Shown: positions 46,290 to 57,719 of the stretch, one piece after another
Layout of the letters: every line of letters starts with the position of its first letter
Numbering within the stretch: the stretch's first letter is position 1
The notes under the pieces: model-generated
The model's database searches: none
What the model saw: only the letters and a program-made list of their open reading frames with translations
Told to the model about the DNA's origin: nothing
Made by a program: the position numbers and the translations under genes
Assembly (NCBI GenBank): GCA_033002965.1
Contig: JAURVB010004724.1
Coordinates: forward strand, 124,001-188,000
Reading direction: 5' to 3'
DNA from: Piper betle
Lineage: Eukaryota; Streptophyta; Magnoliopsida; Piperales; Piperaceae
Length of the DNA: 64,000 nt

Positions 46290-47751
46290 TGCTATGGGAT
46301 TTCACATATGAATGAAATGGTTTTCTGTACAGAAGAAAGGGCTGCCAATTAGTAACGTACGAATAAAAATATATGTTGTTGTTGTTATCTTGATGTATTG
46401 GAATATCTTTGTTGGTGAGCTAGCAAGAACAATTTCTTATCCTTTAATATATATCGGAAGGGCGTGAGTTAATAGAATAGAGAAAACGAAAACGTAAGCC
46501 AAGCCAACAGGCAAGAGTAGTCTAGACTTTAAACATATATATTGATATGGTCAGGTTGAACGTTTCTTCGCCTAATGATCATTTTCTAAGTGGTGATAGA
46601 TAGATTTTAATTGTTTCATGGAGTTCGACTAGGTGGGTATTATTTTCGAATGTTCCATTTTGTTAGCCAACCTTAATTGCGTGCATGACATATGAATTAT
46701 ACCAATAAAACTATCGATGTAATTTTTCAATTGGAAGCATCAACTGGCATGTTAACAAGTTAATTCGTAGGTTAGTGACGTTAAGTATCGTTTACGCAAT
46801 GGTAATTAATTTGCCAAAATTTATCGGATAAGGTTTCTTGTGTTGGCACATAAAGATACATTTTAGCTGCACCAGCTGGGATTTAAATTGGCTTGAAACT
46901 TACCATGCTCGAGTCGGCTCTAATCACTCAAAAAAGTAAAAAAATAAAAAATGTTCAAGGATTTATCTACCTTATAATGGAAGATTTTAAAAATTAATCT
47001 TAAATTGTTCCACGTCAAGCATTCTAGGCAAGGGCTATTAAAGGTGTGTGATATCCATCTTTTGACTCCAACTGAAAGCAAGGGAGAGAAATAATTTTAA
47101 TGGCTTTCTTCAACCCATTGTACGCCTTATATATTGATAACTTTGTCGCCTAATTTTGGAGGGGTAAGAATTGCAATTGCGAACACCTTTGAAGAATTTT
47201 TCTTGCCACCCGTAATGATACTAATGGGTTAGGCTCCATTTGGTTAGCACGAAATAAATGAAAATTTTATAAAATAGATTAATAATAATTCCGGGCAAAA
47301 ATAGTTGAGTCACTAAAAGTTATCTATTTTTATAATTATTTTGTAGTAAGATTCAAATAGGACTTCTACTGAGTGATTCTCTTTATAAATTTTACCACAA
47401 CAAAATTTCTTATAAAACACTCAAGAAAAATGAGAAATTTTATTAAGAAGATATTTTATATCTCATATTTACATCATGATTAACTATTTAATTATTAACC
47501 ATAAGTAAGAAAATTTCATATATTTTGCATCTTTCCATGCCAACCAAACAGACACTTAGAAAAGAGAGTGACAAAGGTGTTAATAAAAATAAAAATCATT
47601 TAAGCTCTGTAATTTTGAAAGTAATGGCTAATAAGGCAAGTAGGACAAAAAGGCTTTAAAATACGCTGAAATGGGAGATCTTGAGATGCGAACCGGTTTT
47701 TTACTTGGAACATTTTTGTTCAAAAATGATAAAAATATTTTATTCTCAGAA
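46290..47751. other. No supported gene
   Basis: This is AT-rich spacer between the two small paralogs. I see no conserved frame, RNA gene or element ends. Confidence 0.4.
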
Positions 47752-47958
47752 AACATATTTAAGGGAGATTTATTTTGTAATTCAAAAACCGCAAATATGA
47801 AAATTGAAATTTGTACCAACTTAGCTTCACAATTAGGGAGCACAAAAATTTTCATATATACAAACATATTTAAGGGAGATTTATTTTGTAATTCAAAAAC
47901 CGCAAATATGAAAATTGAAATTTGTACCAACTCCTTCACAATTAGGGGGCACAAAATT
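47752..47958. repeat. 111-bp tandem duplication
   Basis: Units at 47752-47862 and 47863-47958 share AACATATTTAAGGGAGATTT and GAAATTTGTACCAACT. Because the unit length is a multiple of three, the repeat creates long open frames on both strands that should not be taken as genes. Confidence 0.9.
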
Positions 47959-48152
47959 GAGATGTTCAGCAACAGTTTTCTTTTCTTTGTTGCCAAAACT
48001 TTCATATATACAAACTTTATTAATGAAGCACGCTTCCCATTACATTTGACATGCCATGTAATTGACCTTATGCACCAGTTAGCAAGAAAGCATACGGCCA
48101 TGGCTATTAATCCCCATTACCTCCCTGCTTAGATGGGGAGTACCAACCCCAG

Positions 48153-48437
48153 CTAGTCTCCTCCCCTCGGCGAGAAGAAGCTCACACGACGAAAATCGGG
48201 CACCGAGTTATTCCGGCGATAGTCGAAACCACCGTCATCAACGACGTTGTATCCGGCCATGGCCATCTCCATCTCTGGGGACTTTGACACATAGTGGTGG
48301 CCATTAATCATCTGTACCTCCTGCATGATTTGGAACCTTTCTGGTGCCCACCCTTCCGGCTCCGACAAAGATCGATATCTCCGGCGAGTGTTGCTCTTCT
48401 TACTTGCCCGGTAAACCAACGGAATCAGGTCTTCCAT
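48153..48437 (-). CDS. Small plant protein of the MEGLIPLVYRA family, 94 residues
   Basis: An intronless frame starts MEDLIPLVYRASKKSNTRRR and ends VSFFSPRGGD. I recognise the N-terminal motif (E-G/D-LIP-VYRA followed by a basic RRRY stretch) from short, poorly characterised angiosperm proteins; the biochemical role is unknown. The middle is methionine-rich (MEMAMAGY) and the C-terminus is basic and aromatic. The paralog about 2 kb away on the same strand (46268) shares both ends, so this is a tandem pair. A longer upstream frame (to 48497) exists, but the family start at 48437 is more likely. Confidence 0.7.
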   Translation of the reverse strand: MEDLIPLVYRASKKSNTRRRYRSLSEPEGWAPERFQIMQEVQMINGHHYVSKSPEMEMAMAGYNVVDDGGFDYRRNNSVPDFRRVSFFSPRGGD

Positions 48438-48497
48438 TAGAGTGTATGGGAATGGAAGCTTGAGCTTAGCAAGGTGGTGGAAGGTAAGAACATGCAA

Positions 48498-51182
48498 ATA
48501 TGAAGTGAATGGTGGATTGTTTCTTATAAGGTCTACCTATGTGAACGAGTCTTGTTTGAACATGTAATTTATTGGATTTTTTAATTAATTCAATATGCAT
48601 TCAAGTTAGTGTATAACAAACACTTTTTATTGCTTGGCAATCAGACAATAAAAGAATGTTGATCAAATTCAATTGAGTTTAAACTGAAGAAGTATTCTTT
48701 AATTTTCAAATAAAGTACACTTAGTATCTAAAATGTGGTAGTTGACGCCCTGCTGATAGGCTTCTCTCAGTGATTATAGGAACATCCCTCCTTTGGAAGT
48801 TCTGATTTAAGCTACTAAGAAACAATAATTTTACAGCCATGCCTTTGGACTGAAGGATGTGTGGATTGGATGAGAATGCTACAGTCTTTAGATCTAGAAT
48901 AGATAAAAAGATTCGTACTGTTTAATTTTGTACAAGTGTGTATTTGGGTTATGCTATGAGTGAGCCAAGTTGGCCATAGCCATACCATACCCAAATTTAA
49001 GAAAACTATCCAAAAATTTTTTGTATGATATTTTAGAAGGATGCATCCAGCTATTTGAGTCAAACTTTTGCGATTGATTTATGAAGAGATAGAAGGGGAA
49101 AATTCACATCTTGAGCCAGGATAGGTAAGAAAAACTTTGGACTTTGGAGCATTCCACACAAAGGCTGCTACTAGCCCTTGTATATTATTGTTCAGGCGTA
49201 AAATTGTCCGCTCTCACGGATAATTTATTCTTGGATCCAGGTTTGAGGATTTAGTAGGACCAGAAGTGTCCTTATTGTGCCAAAAAATAAATGTGATTAA
49301 AAAAATAAAATATCATAGGTATAAACTAATACGTAAAAAATTTTATATAATTTTTAAAATTTAACTTGATTCCCTAAATCATTACCTAAACTCGGAAATT
49401 CAATTCCCTCGGTTCGGTTAGTAACGCTCACCCCTGACAAGCTCTGCGATTTTCAGTGGCAGGCTGGGTCTCGTGACAAATCCCAACGCTGATGACATTT
49501 TACAATGGGATACCCAATTTTCACTACAGCCTTTGCCAAATCTAAAAGGCATTTTCTACCAGTGGATGGAGGGTAGACAAAACCCCTCTTTCACCGAATT
49601 GCACCCCTTATATATACAGAAAATCATTTTCGAAGTCCTTCAAGATCAAGAATATACAACCGCTAGCCAGCTTTCATGCAACTATCAATGGATAAGACAT
49701 GGAAAAAAGAACAGAAACTGATAACGGAAAAAGCCATAGAATACTCGTTTCAAAATTAGTCCACCATACTCTTTGGCTGACAACATTGTATATGCTCTCA
49801 CCAGTGATGAGCACTCAGATCTTGAGCAGGGATGATGAACGCGTTTGTTGATGATCATCTAATCGCGCGATCCATGTAAAACAATTGCCGTGAGTAGATG
49901 ACGATCAACAAACTTATTCAATTCTGCTCCTATTCAAGTTTGAACAAGAGAGGTATATATAGACAATGGCTACTCATTGTGTGAAGTTTGAGTATTATGT
50001 GATGAACTTGGAAGCATTTGCGTTGAGTGGAAAGATATGCGTGTACGGTACTTATATGGAGCATGAAGCTGGGCCAAACCGGTGGAATATGCTTGGAATA
50101 AACCTACCGCATCCCTGTCAAGACAGATAGGAACGTAACAGAGAAGCAATGTGATTTGAAGTAAGATAGCTGCAACTTGTAAGTCTTGGTTCTCTTGGTT
50201 GACAGGTTGAAACGTGAATTCGAGTTGCAGAAAATTTCAACAATATCGTCTTCTTGACGTAGACCTTGAATTTAGGCTAAAAGCCAATTAAGAAGATACT
50301 GCTTGTTCATAATTGACTGGTTTTTGGTGTATTTTCCAGTTTAAGTTAATTGCGTACTTACGTTTATTTCTTTAGGCTTAAATATAATCTGTTTTCAATA
50401 CCCTCTTTTTTAGAAAAAAAAGAGTTGACTGCGTTGCTGTGGAAACTTGAATTGGGATGGAACCAAGTAAAAACCTAAAGATGCCCCATTGATCAAGTAC
50501 GATCCTGATTCCTGCGAAACACGTGCCATATTGCTACAGAGTTTTAGAGGGTGTTTCCAACTTCGACGGATGTAGTGACTAGCTACTTACATGACTAAAA
50601 GTAGAATCATCACGACCTTTTATTTACACTTTTCATGTATCATATTTTAGATTATTTAAAAGAGTCATGATATTTTTTTGTGTGTCTAAATTCATAATCC
50701 TAGTGATACGATGAAAGTCATGAAAAATTATAATTAGACTTTTATTATATGGAGTGGAGAAAACTAACTCAAATCATTAGGATTATCAAAAACTTTCTTG
50801 AGAAACATCATTCACCAGATTAAAAATATATATTAAAAAATTAAAAATAAATAAATACATTTGTTCCTCGTAACATGCAACTTCAAAAAATCTGCACTCA
50901 TTAAACTTTACATTCTTATGTAAATTATCATACAACCAAATCTTAAATTTCATTATATGATTACAAAAATCAACCAATTTTGTAGTGGAATCAGCCAACC
51001 ATTTATAAATTGAGCATAGGGAAAATTGGTCCAAGATTAACCATGAATTGGTCAAGTCAGACCTCACTAGGACAATTTATTTAACTCAGCAGGAAATCTA
51101 TTAATAATGAAGAAGACGAATTGACCAAAATAAATTTCATATTTATTCAAACTTTTTATAAGGTAAATTTTTTCAATACCCT
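48498..51182. other. No firm gene
   Basis: An 82-residue frame at 49473-49721 (plus; contains ILQWDTQFSLQPLPNLKGIF) is not recognised. A TATA-like GTATATATAG lies near 49953, but no coding frame follows. The rest is AT-rich. Confidence 0.35.
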
Positions 51183-51709
51183 TCTAAAACCCCTACTTCG
51201 GGTTAAGGTTCTACCCACTTGTTGCCTTACTTGATTCGCGTCATTCTTGAGTCGATTCGAATTTATCCAATATTTTAACATGAATATGGGCCCAAATAGT
51301 TATATGAGCATGTTATGGAGGTTAAATATGTCTGATATACTAATGATAATATTAGTTATGCTACAACAGAATATGAGTTATCAATATATATTTGATGTAT
51401 ATGAGTTTTTATTTCTGCTAGCTCAAGGTTTTAGATATAGATATTGGTCATTGCTATCCATTTAGGCTTTTTAAGGTATTTCTTTGTCATTGAAATGTTA
51501 GTATCCATGTGGGTTTTTTCAAGGTATCTATTTTGCAAGCATCTTAAGGATTTCACATTACCAGATTGCCCTTGTAGGCCCTTTTGTGGCCTATTTAACT
51601 CCTTTATCTCGATTTACATCTGTGGAGCCTTGTTTAGGCTTCGAGTCAATTTTAACTTTTGTCGGCATTGATCTGAACTTTTCTGACTATATATATATAT
51701 ATATATATA

Positions 51710-52607
51710 GGGCGTTGCCCTGCACCAAAGGCAGAGTAGCGCCCCTGAGCCGCAAAATAATTGGGGCCGTCCGATTATAAGGACGGCCCAGATTAATTAG
51801 GATTTTTAAAAAAATAAATTTAAATTTAATCTGGGCCGTCCGATTACAAGGACGGCCCAGATCGGGCACCCCCAATCCTTCCTCCGGCGCCGCCGCCGCC
51901 GTTGTCGCCCACTCCTTCCTCCGGCGCCGATGACGACGGCGATGACGTCGGCAGGGTTGGGCGGGGCGGTGGGAGGTGGCGGAGGGAGGCGGAGGCGGGG
52001 GCCGAGCGGAGCGGGCAGCAGGGGCAGGGCGGTCTCTGGCGGAGGCAGGGCGGTGGCCGGCGGGGGAGGGGGGTGGGGGCGCAGGGGTGGGGGGGAATGC
52101 GGGGCGGTGGGTGTGGGCGGAGCGGGGTGGCGGCGGGGGCGGGGGAGGCGGGGCCGGGGCGAGGCGGTGGGGTGTCGGGCGGATGGGGGGCTGGTGGGCG
52201 GAGGGTGAGGGCGAGAGGGGCGGCGGCCCCTCTCGCCCTCACCCTCCGCCCACCAGCCCCCCATCCCCTCCGCCCCACCACCCCCTCGCCCCCTTCCCCG
52301 CAGCCCGCCCAGCCCTCGCCACGCCCCGCCACCCCCGCCCTCCCCTCGACCTCCCCCCACCCCGCCCACCTCCCACCCATCCGCCGCCTACGCCACCCTC
52401 CCCTTCTCCTCCGCCCACCCACGCCGCCCTCGCCCCGCCTCGCCCACCCCCGCTCGGCCGGCCGCGGCCGGATCCCGGCCGCCGGCGAAGGAGGGGGTGG
52501 TGGAAATTTTTTTTTTATCAAATCTGGGTCGTTCGATCATAATCGGACGGCCCAGATTATCCTGGCACAAGTAAGGGTTTCCTGCCTCTTGCACAGGAAA
52601 CCTTTAC

Positions 52608-52609
<2 letters not shown>
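51710..52609. mobile_element. 900-bp GC-rich palindromic element inside a TA microsatellite
   Basis: TA runs flank both sides (51689-51709 and 52610-52646). The ends are loosely inverted: GGGCGTTGCCCTGCACC...GGCAGAG on the left against GGGTAAAGGTTTCCTGTGC...GGCAGG read from the right. Three GGCCGTCC/GGACGGCC hairpins lie near the ends (51763-51790, 51829-51862, 52521-52557). The core (about 51870-52500) is extremely GC-rich and contains a perfect 40-bp-arm palindrome. Long open frames on both strands are composition effects. It resembles a MITE that targets TA repeats; the superfamily is not assigned. Confidence 0.65.
52181..52266. repeat. Perfect palindrome, 40-bp arms, 6-bp spacer
   Basis: Arms 52181-52220 and 52227-52266 are exact reverse complements around CGGCGG. 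Inner arm sequence is GAGAGGGG and CCCCTCTC. Confidence 0.97.
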
Positions 52610-52649
<40 letters not shown>

Positions 52650-52650
52650 T
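52610..52650. repeat. TA microsatellite
   Basis: Nearly uninterrupted TA units lie right of the GC-rich element; a shorter TA run lies on its left at 51689-51709. Confidence 0.95.
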
Positions 52651-53033
52651 ATATACCATAGGTAAACCTACTAAGACCTCGAGTTACCAAACAACTAGAT
52701 CACACCACTAGTAAAATAAAGTTCGGCCACATCAGCCCTACCTTAGCCATCCAATTTCCTAGGATTTTCTCCCACTGTTTTGGAGCTTCCTAAACCTAGT
52801 GACATCGCCACTTTGGGCCACTGTCGATGAGACACCGGCCACAGACCACCACCACCCTGACCACCTCCTGGTTGACTATCGCCCAAACCCAACATTGGCA
52901 TCCTTTATGCCATCACTGCCCTTTGAGGATTTTTGAGGCGCCGACGAGGCCAACCACCCATATAGTTTCCCCTCGCCGATGCCTTTTGTTTGAACAGAGC
53001 CCGACCTTTATTGTGGCCATCATTGTCACTGAC

Positions 53034-55895
53034 TGTAACACCCTGTTTCGGCTCACCCGCGAACCGACCCGGGAATGTCACCGGCGACCGAACCGTTCGC
53101 TAATCTACTGGGTTCGGTTAAGCCGTCCAGGATCTACTCTCGGCGTTTTAAGATGGAGATGCAAACATGAAATGCATGGATGGGATGCGTGGGTTCTAAC
53201 GGAGTCCTACATACATGCCATGACGTGCAAGCAAAGACAAGATAAAATAATAAATGAGAAACCAAAAGAAAATATATACTATTTTATGAAAATACGGTAA
53301 AACATGATAATCTATCGTAGCATTCATCATTATCTCCTTCGTTTCAATTGAACCGAGCCTGAACTCCAAACTCACTACTCATTCACATTTATCCATTCAT
53401 TTCAAAACAAGCAATTTATCTAAACAAACACATCAAAATTATCATTCACGTAGCAATAACACACCGTCATTATACGATTACACGCGGCAGGTACATGTGT
53501 GCGCGGTTCCGTGCTGCTCCTCCGCAGTCCCGACAGCTTTCATCGCTCGCATTCCTCACCTACATATATATAGAAAAACCGTCAGTAACGAGTGTTACCG
53601 GCCCGGAAAATAACTAATATCAATCTGGCACAGGAGAGCAAACTCTCCTGTTGAATGAAAACCATATACTTCCTCAAGAACTCTCATCAGGGCACATACG
53701 GGAGCCGTCGCCCTCGGGTCGACAGCGTCCCCCTATCTTTCACATTCTCATGCCTCGGCCATTTCTCTATTGCTTCTCGCGTCAAATCTCGTTCCTTTCC
53801 GCCCTCTGCACCTTCCATATTACTCCTGGCCTTGAGCACGAAGGCCGAGTACTCTCAGGCAGTCGCCTTCAGTACCCTTTGAAACCACAAGTCTAGACAT
53901 GCGCTGCAATGCAGTACCCGTGAACCTCCACACTTCTCCGGGTTTGAGGAACTCAAAGGTGGAGTTGTCAGGATCCCTCGGGAATGAAACGGCCCGCACA
54001 CCATTCCAGAGCCCACTGTCGACACACACGTGCCCGCTCGCGTAGCACGGTAGTCGGATTTCCCTCATTCAGTCTCTCACCAAAACACGAAAACTATACA
54101 TATATATAGGTCTGGGTTGGGATTTATACAATAGGCCCGAAGGCAACGTGAGCTGGATCTGAAGTTCGAAAACAAACTCGAGGGATCTCATCCTCGAGGG
54201 TTATTAATCCGGAAAATCGTTGGCTAAATGGCCCGAGTTAAGTGGGATTCGATAAAACGCCACTTAACTCGTCCTGCACATAATAAATCAAATACACAAG
54301 AGAGTAGCGTAAATCAGAGAACGAGTCCTAAACGGACCTGGTAGAAGCTCCAAACGGGTCCACGCGCCTAGGCGGCGAGCTCCTACACCGTACCTACACA
54401 ATCAAACTAAATACTAACGCCCGCATGATGAATCACACATCCTATAGCATGCACGCACAATCAACACAATCACACATCAATCAACACACATTAACCTATA
54501 TCAATTCTAGCAAGTCTACTTAGGCTAGTTTGCATTAGATCATGATCATTACCTAATAACCCTAATTAGTTTCATAACTTCTATTTTTAACACCACACAA
54601 TTCCACAAATTTCATATTTTATTCTAAATCAAATCCACATTTATATAAGTAATTACAATGCACAATTCATCAATCATAGCATGCAAATTCTAATAATCAA
54701 TACTTTCAATTAATTAAGTTAAAATAAATTATACCTCGCGTCGTCGAAAATCGGCGACGGCTAGGGTTTCCGTTTCGCGGCTCGAAACTCGAATTCGGCA
54801 CCTAGCGGCGTCCGAAGTCCGATCAGATTGGACTGGGTGCGTTCGGCGGATGATCCGGCGAATTTCCCACGAATCCAATTTTCCGGCAGTTCCGGCGGTT
54901 TTCCGGCGAGTGTCGGCGGTTTTCCGGCGGATTCCGACGGTTTTCCGGCGATGATTCGGGACGGGGCAATCAGGGGGTCTATCGGCACCAGCTCGACGAG
55001 CTCGGTCCAATGGTGGTGTCAAACAGAGCAGCCGAGGCGGCGATGGCCGTCGACGGCGGCGTCGAAAATGGGCGGCGGCGGCGGCGTGCTCCGATCGGGG
55101 CTCCGGCCGGCCTCGACGGCGCTCGGGATGGTGGGGGAAATGTCGGCGACGGCGAGGGGGTGCTCGTCAGGGTCACACCGGCGGCGGAGCGGCCGGACGG
55201 CGGCGGAATCCGGCCCGAAGTGGCGGCGGCCGAGGTGGTTTCGTGGGGCGATTCCGGCGTCGTGGCGGCGAGACGGTGGCCGGGGTGGGTCGTGGCGGCA
55301 CGGCGACGGCACGACGGGGCGGGGCGGCGTCGATCGGCGGCAGCACGGCGTCGGCGGCGGCGGCGGCGGCAACACGCGGCAATGGCGGCGGCGAGGGTTT
55401 GGGGTGAAAGAAGGGTCGGGAGGGAGAAAAAGCGTGCGATGGCAGTTTCGTAAATTAATACTTGACTCGACTCCGACTCGAGTCAATAATAATAACTATC
55501 TCCTAATAAATCCTAAAAAAATCCAAAAAAATTGGGAAAAATCCCATAAAATCAAACAAACACAGCAACATCCAAATGATATGCTCTATAACTAATAACC
55601 CACCCGAACATAATCCATATCGCGTCCTAATTCGTCATTCGGCCTAAAACTATTTCTACGATCAAACATATAAAAAGAAAAAAATACTGCATACTTTCAT
55701 ATATTCTGATAACTCATTTCTCACCATCTTCTCGACGTTATCATCATATATTCAGGTACACCTGACTCTCATCGCTCATAAATCACGGCTGGTCTCGACT
55801 CAGCACGCGGTTCATGAAACTGACTCGACTCGAACCAACGGTCGAACCGACTGGTTCGGTAACGTAAAACCCTGACTCGAATCACGGGTTTTACA
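53034..55895. mobile_element. Solo LTR of the ~3-kb family, copy C
   Basis: The ends are TGTAACACCC and GGTTTTACA, 2862 bp, flanked by CTGAC and CTGGC (one mismatch). It is collinear with copy A (26251-29247): CCTACATATATATAGAAAAACCGTCAGTAACG-type text near 53560, CTCATCCTCGAGG near 54186, GCGCCTAGGCGGCGAGCTCC near 54363, and a GC-rich core 54760-55440 with repeated TTTTCCGGCGG. No coding region was recognised. Confidence 0.82.
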
Positions 55896-57415
55896 CTGGC
55901 GACTCCACCATTGACAGCGGCATTTTTGCCACTTTCAGACCATTTTTTGGCCACTCGGTGACTAGAGTTTGTTAGGCACCACCACCATCAAGTTCACCTT
56001 GTTGTTCCCCATCAATCCCAACCAACGGTGACCCCTAGCTCATCGTCGTTGCCATTTTTCGGTGACAAGCACCACTGGCCCGTTTGGTGCTTGTTTGTAC
56101 GTTGGCTAGTTCTTGCCCACCCAGACCTGTCTAGCCCTATTTGCGCCCGTGTACGTGTCCCAATCCATCCTAGCCAACACAACCCGGCTAGAGAGTTGAT
56201 CCAAATTGAGTCGACTCGGTCTAACTCATCCCAATTGACTGAGCAGCCCTATTTTAGCCCATTTTTTACTTTTTCGTTAATTTGAGACCCATATATTAGC
56301 TTAGGATTTAAATTCACATGATTTGACATATTTTGAAGTAATAAGTGTTTTTATTTAAATATTATTTATTTATTTATTTATTATTATTTATTTCTTGTTA
56401 TTTATATATTTGTCGTGCATGATGCATGCTTGTATGATTTATTATATTATATCCACTTTAAATTATTTATTTGGTCATTGCTCACATTCATGTTATTATT
56501 TATTTGTGCTTAGTCGTATATTCGTTTATTTGATATTTATATTAGTATTATTCATGATTAATCACAATTAATTATTTATTCATTTATTTACTTAATTATT
56601 TATCTATTTAATTAACAACTTATTTATTTATGTAATTATTTATTTATTATTTACTTACTTACTCGTGTATGTGTTGATAATTACTCGTATTTAATTGTAT
56701 ATTTATACAATGTTATTCATATTATTATTATTATTCATGATTGATATTTTTTATACATTTATTATTAATCTATTGATTCTTTAGTTTATTCATTTAATTT
56801 TTTATTAACTAAATTTTTATTTAATTATTATTCATTTTTTATTTATCTATTTGTTCTCACACATGTCATTATTATTGTTGTGATGTTTACTGGATTCGAT
56901 CATAGTATTTATGATGAGGTTTTTAGATGAACCGAATTTGGAGTGTTTTATGCCCTATAAACAATTGTGGCAAAATAATACTTATGATAAAATCAATACC
57001 GTAGCTTATTAAGTCTTTCACAACAACAACATTTGGGGAAGAAAAAAACGAACTTTTCTTTTTTTTCCTTTATCGATCACAGTTTAGTTTCCAATAGTAC
57101 CCTTTCTTCCTCGAGCTTGCTAACAGTGCCCAATCCAATCCAGCATACACCCTCCCAATTGGCAGCAGGTAGCCCGGGGGAAAAAGCTTCAAGCTTTCAT
57201 CCCCAAAACACATCTCCATCCCCATCCATCCCTTTTACCCATCCACCTCCCATCTCTGTGGATTGACGGCCGGAGAGGAACCACAATAGAGATGTGAGAG
57301 TGGGTAATATTGTAAAACCAGTTAGCTCCGAAGTAGAAGGTCATCTTGATATTCGCAATTGTTGGGTTTATGCCTCAGGGTTTTAGCGTTTCAGACGAGC
57401 AGCCTATCATCTCAG

Positions 57416-57695
57416 GTTTAGTATCAAATCCTTTTCTCCATTTTTTTAGCTGTGTGGATGTTCTTCTCTTCTTATTTGTGTATGGCTCTTTGACGCAATG
57501 GCCTGTCTGATCAACCCGTTATTAATTTTACCTGGGTTTGTAATCTTTTAGCTGTCTAGAAACATAGGATTGTATTGCTTGCTTGTGAGCTGTTTGATTT
57601 TTCTTTTCAATGAGAAGTGCCTGTTCTGCTTATTTGAGCATGCTTTATTAAAGTTTTTGTATGTATTTAATTTGATGTTTTCTCTTCGTTTGCAG
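57416..57695 (+). other. Predicted 5'UTR intron of MRL7
   Basis: The donor ATCTCAG|GTTTAG and the acceptor CGTTTGCAG bracket 280 bp just before the start codon at 57720. A leader ATG at 57370 would open an overlapping upstream frame in the spliced message. Confidence 0.55.
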
Positions 57696-57719
57696 TTGGA
57701 GGAAAGGGTTTGGTGGAAA

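Larger units (their letters stand above)
51183..56950. mobile_element. Old copy E of the ~3-kb LTR family (inverted), host to two insertions
   Basis: The left part (51183-51690) follows copy D (30792-31080) in order: degraded TGTAAAACCCC-like start, CATGAATATGGG, GAGTTATCAATATATA. The right part (55896-56950) follows D's 31240-34350: CCATTTTTCGGTGAC, TTTA-rich sequence, and an end like GAATTTGGAGTGTTTTA. Insertions 51710-52609 and 53034-55895 lie between. No clean target duplication is left. Net length is shorter than D, so parts are deleted. Confidence 0.7.

Noticed and set aside
47628..48132. Overlapping 150-codon frames on both strands
   Set aside because: Produced by a 111-bp tandem duplication that keeps frame; no domain.
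51806..52711. Open frames of 187-269 codons rich in Pro, Arg and Gly
   Set aside because: They cover a GC-rich palindromic element in all phases; stop codons are simply rare at this base composition.
54729..55595. 255-codon and overlapping frames
   Set aside because: Same LTR core as in copy A, with no conservation of a single frame between the two copies.
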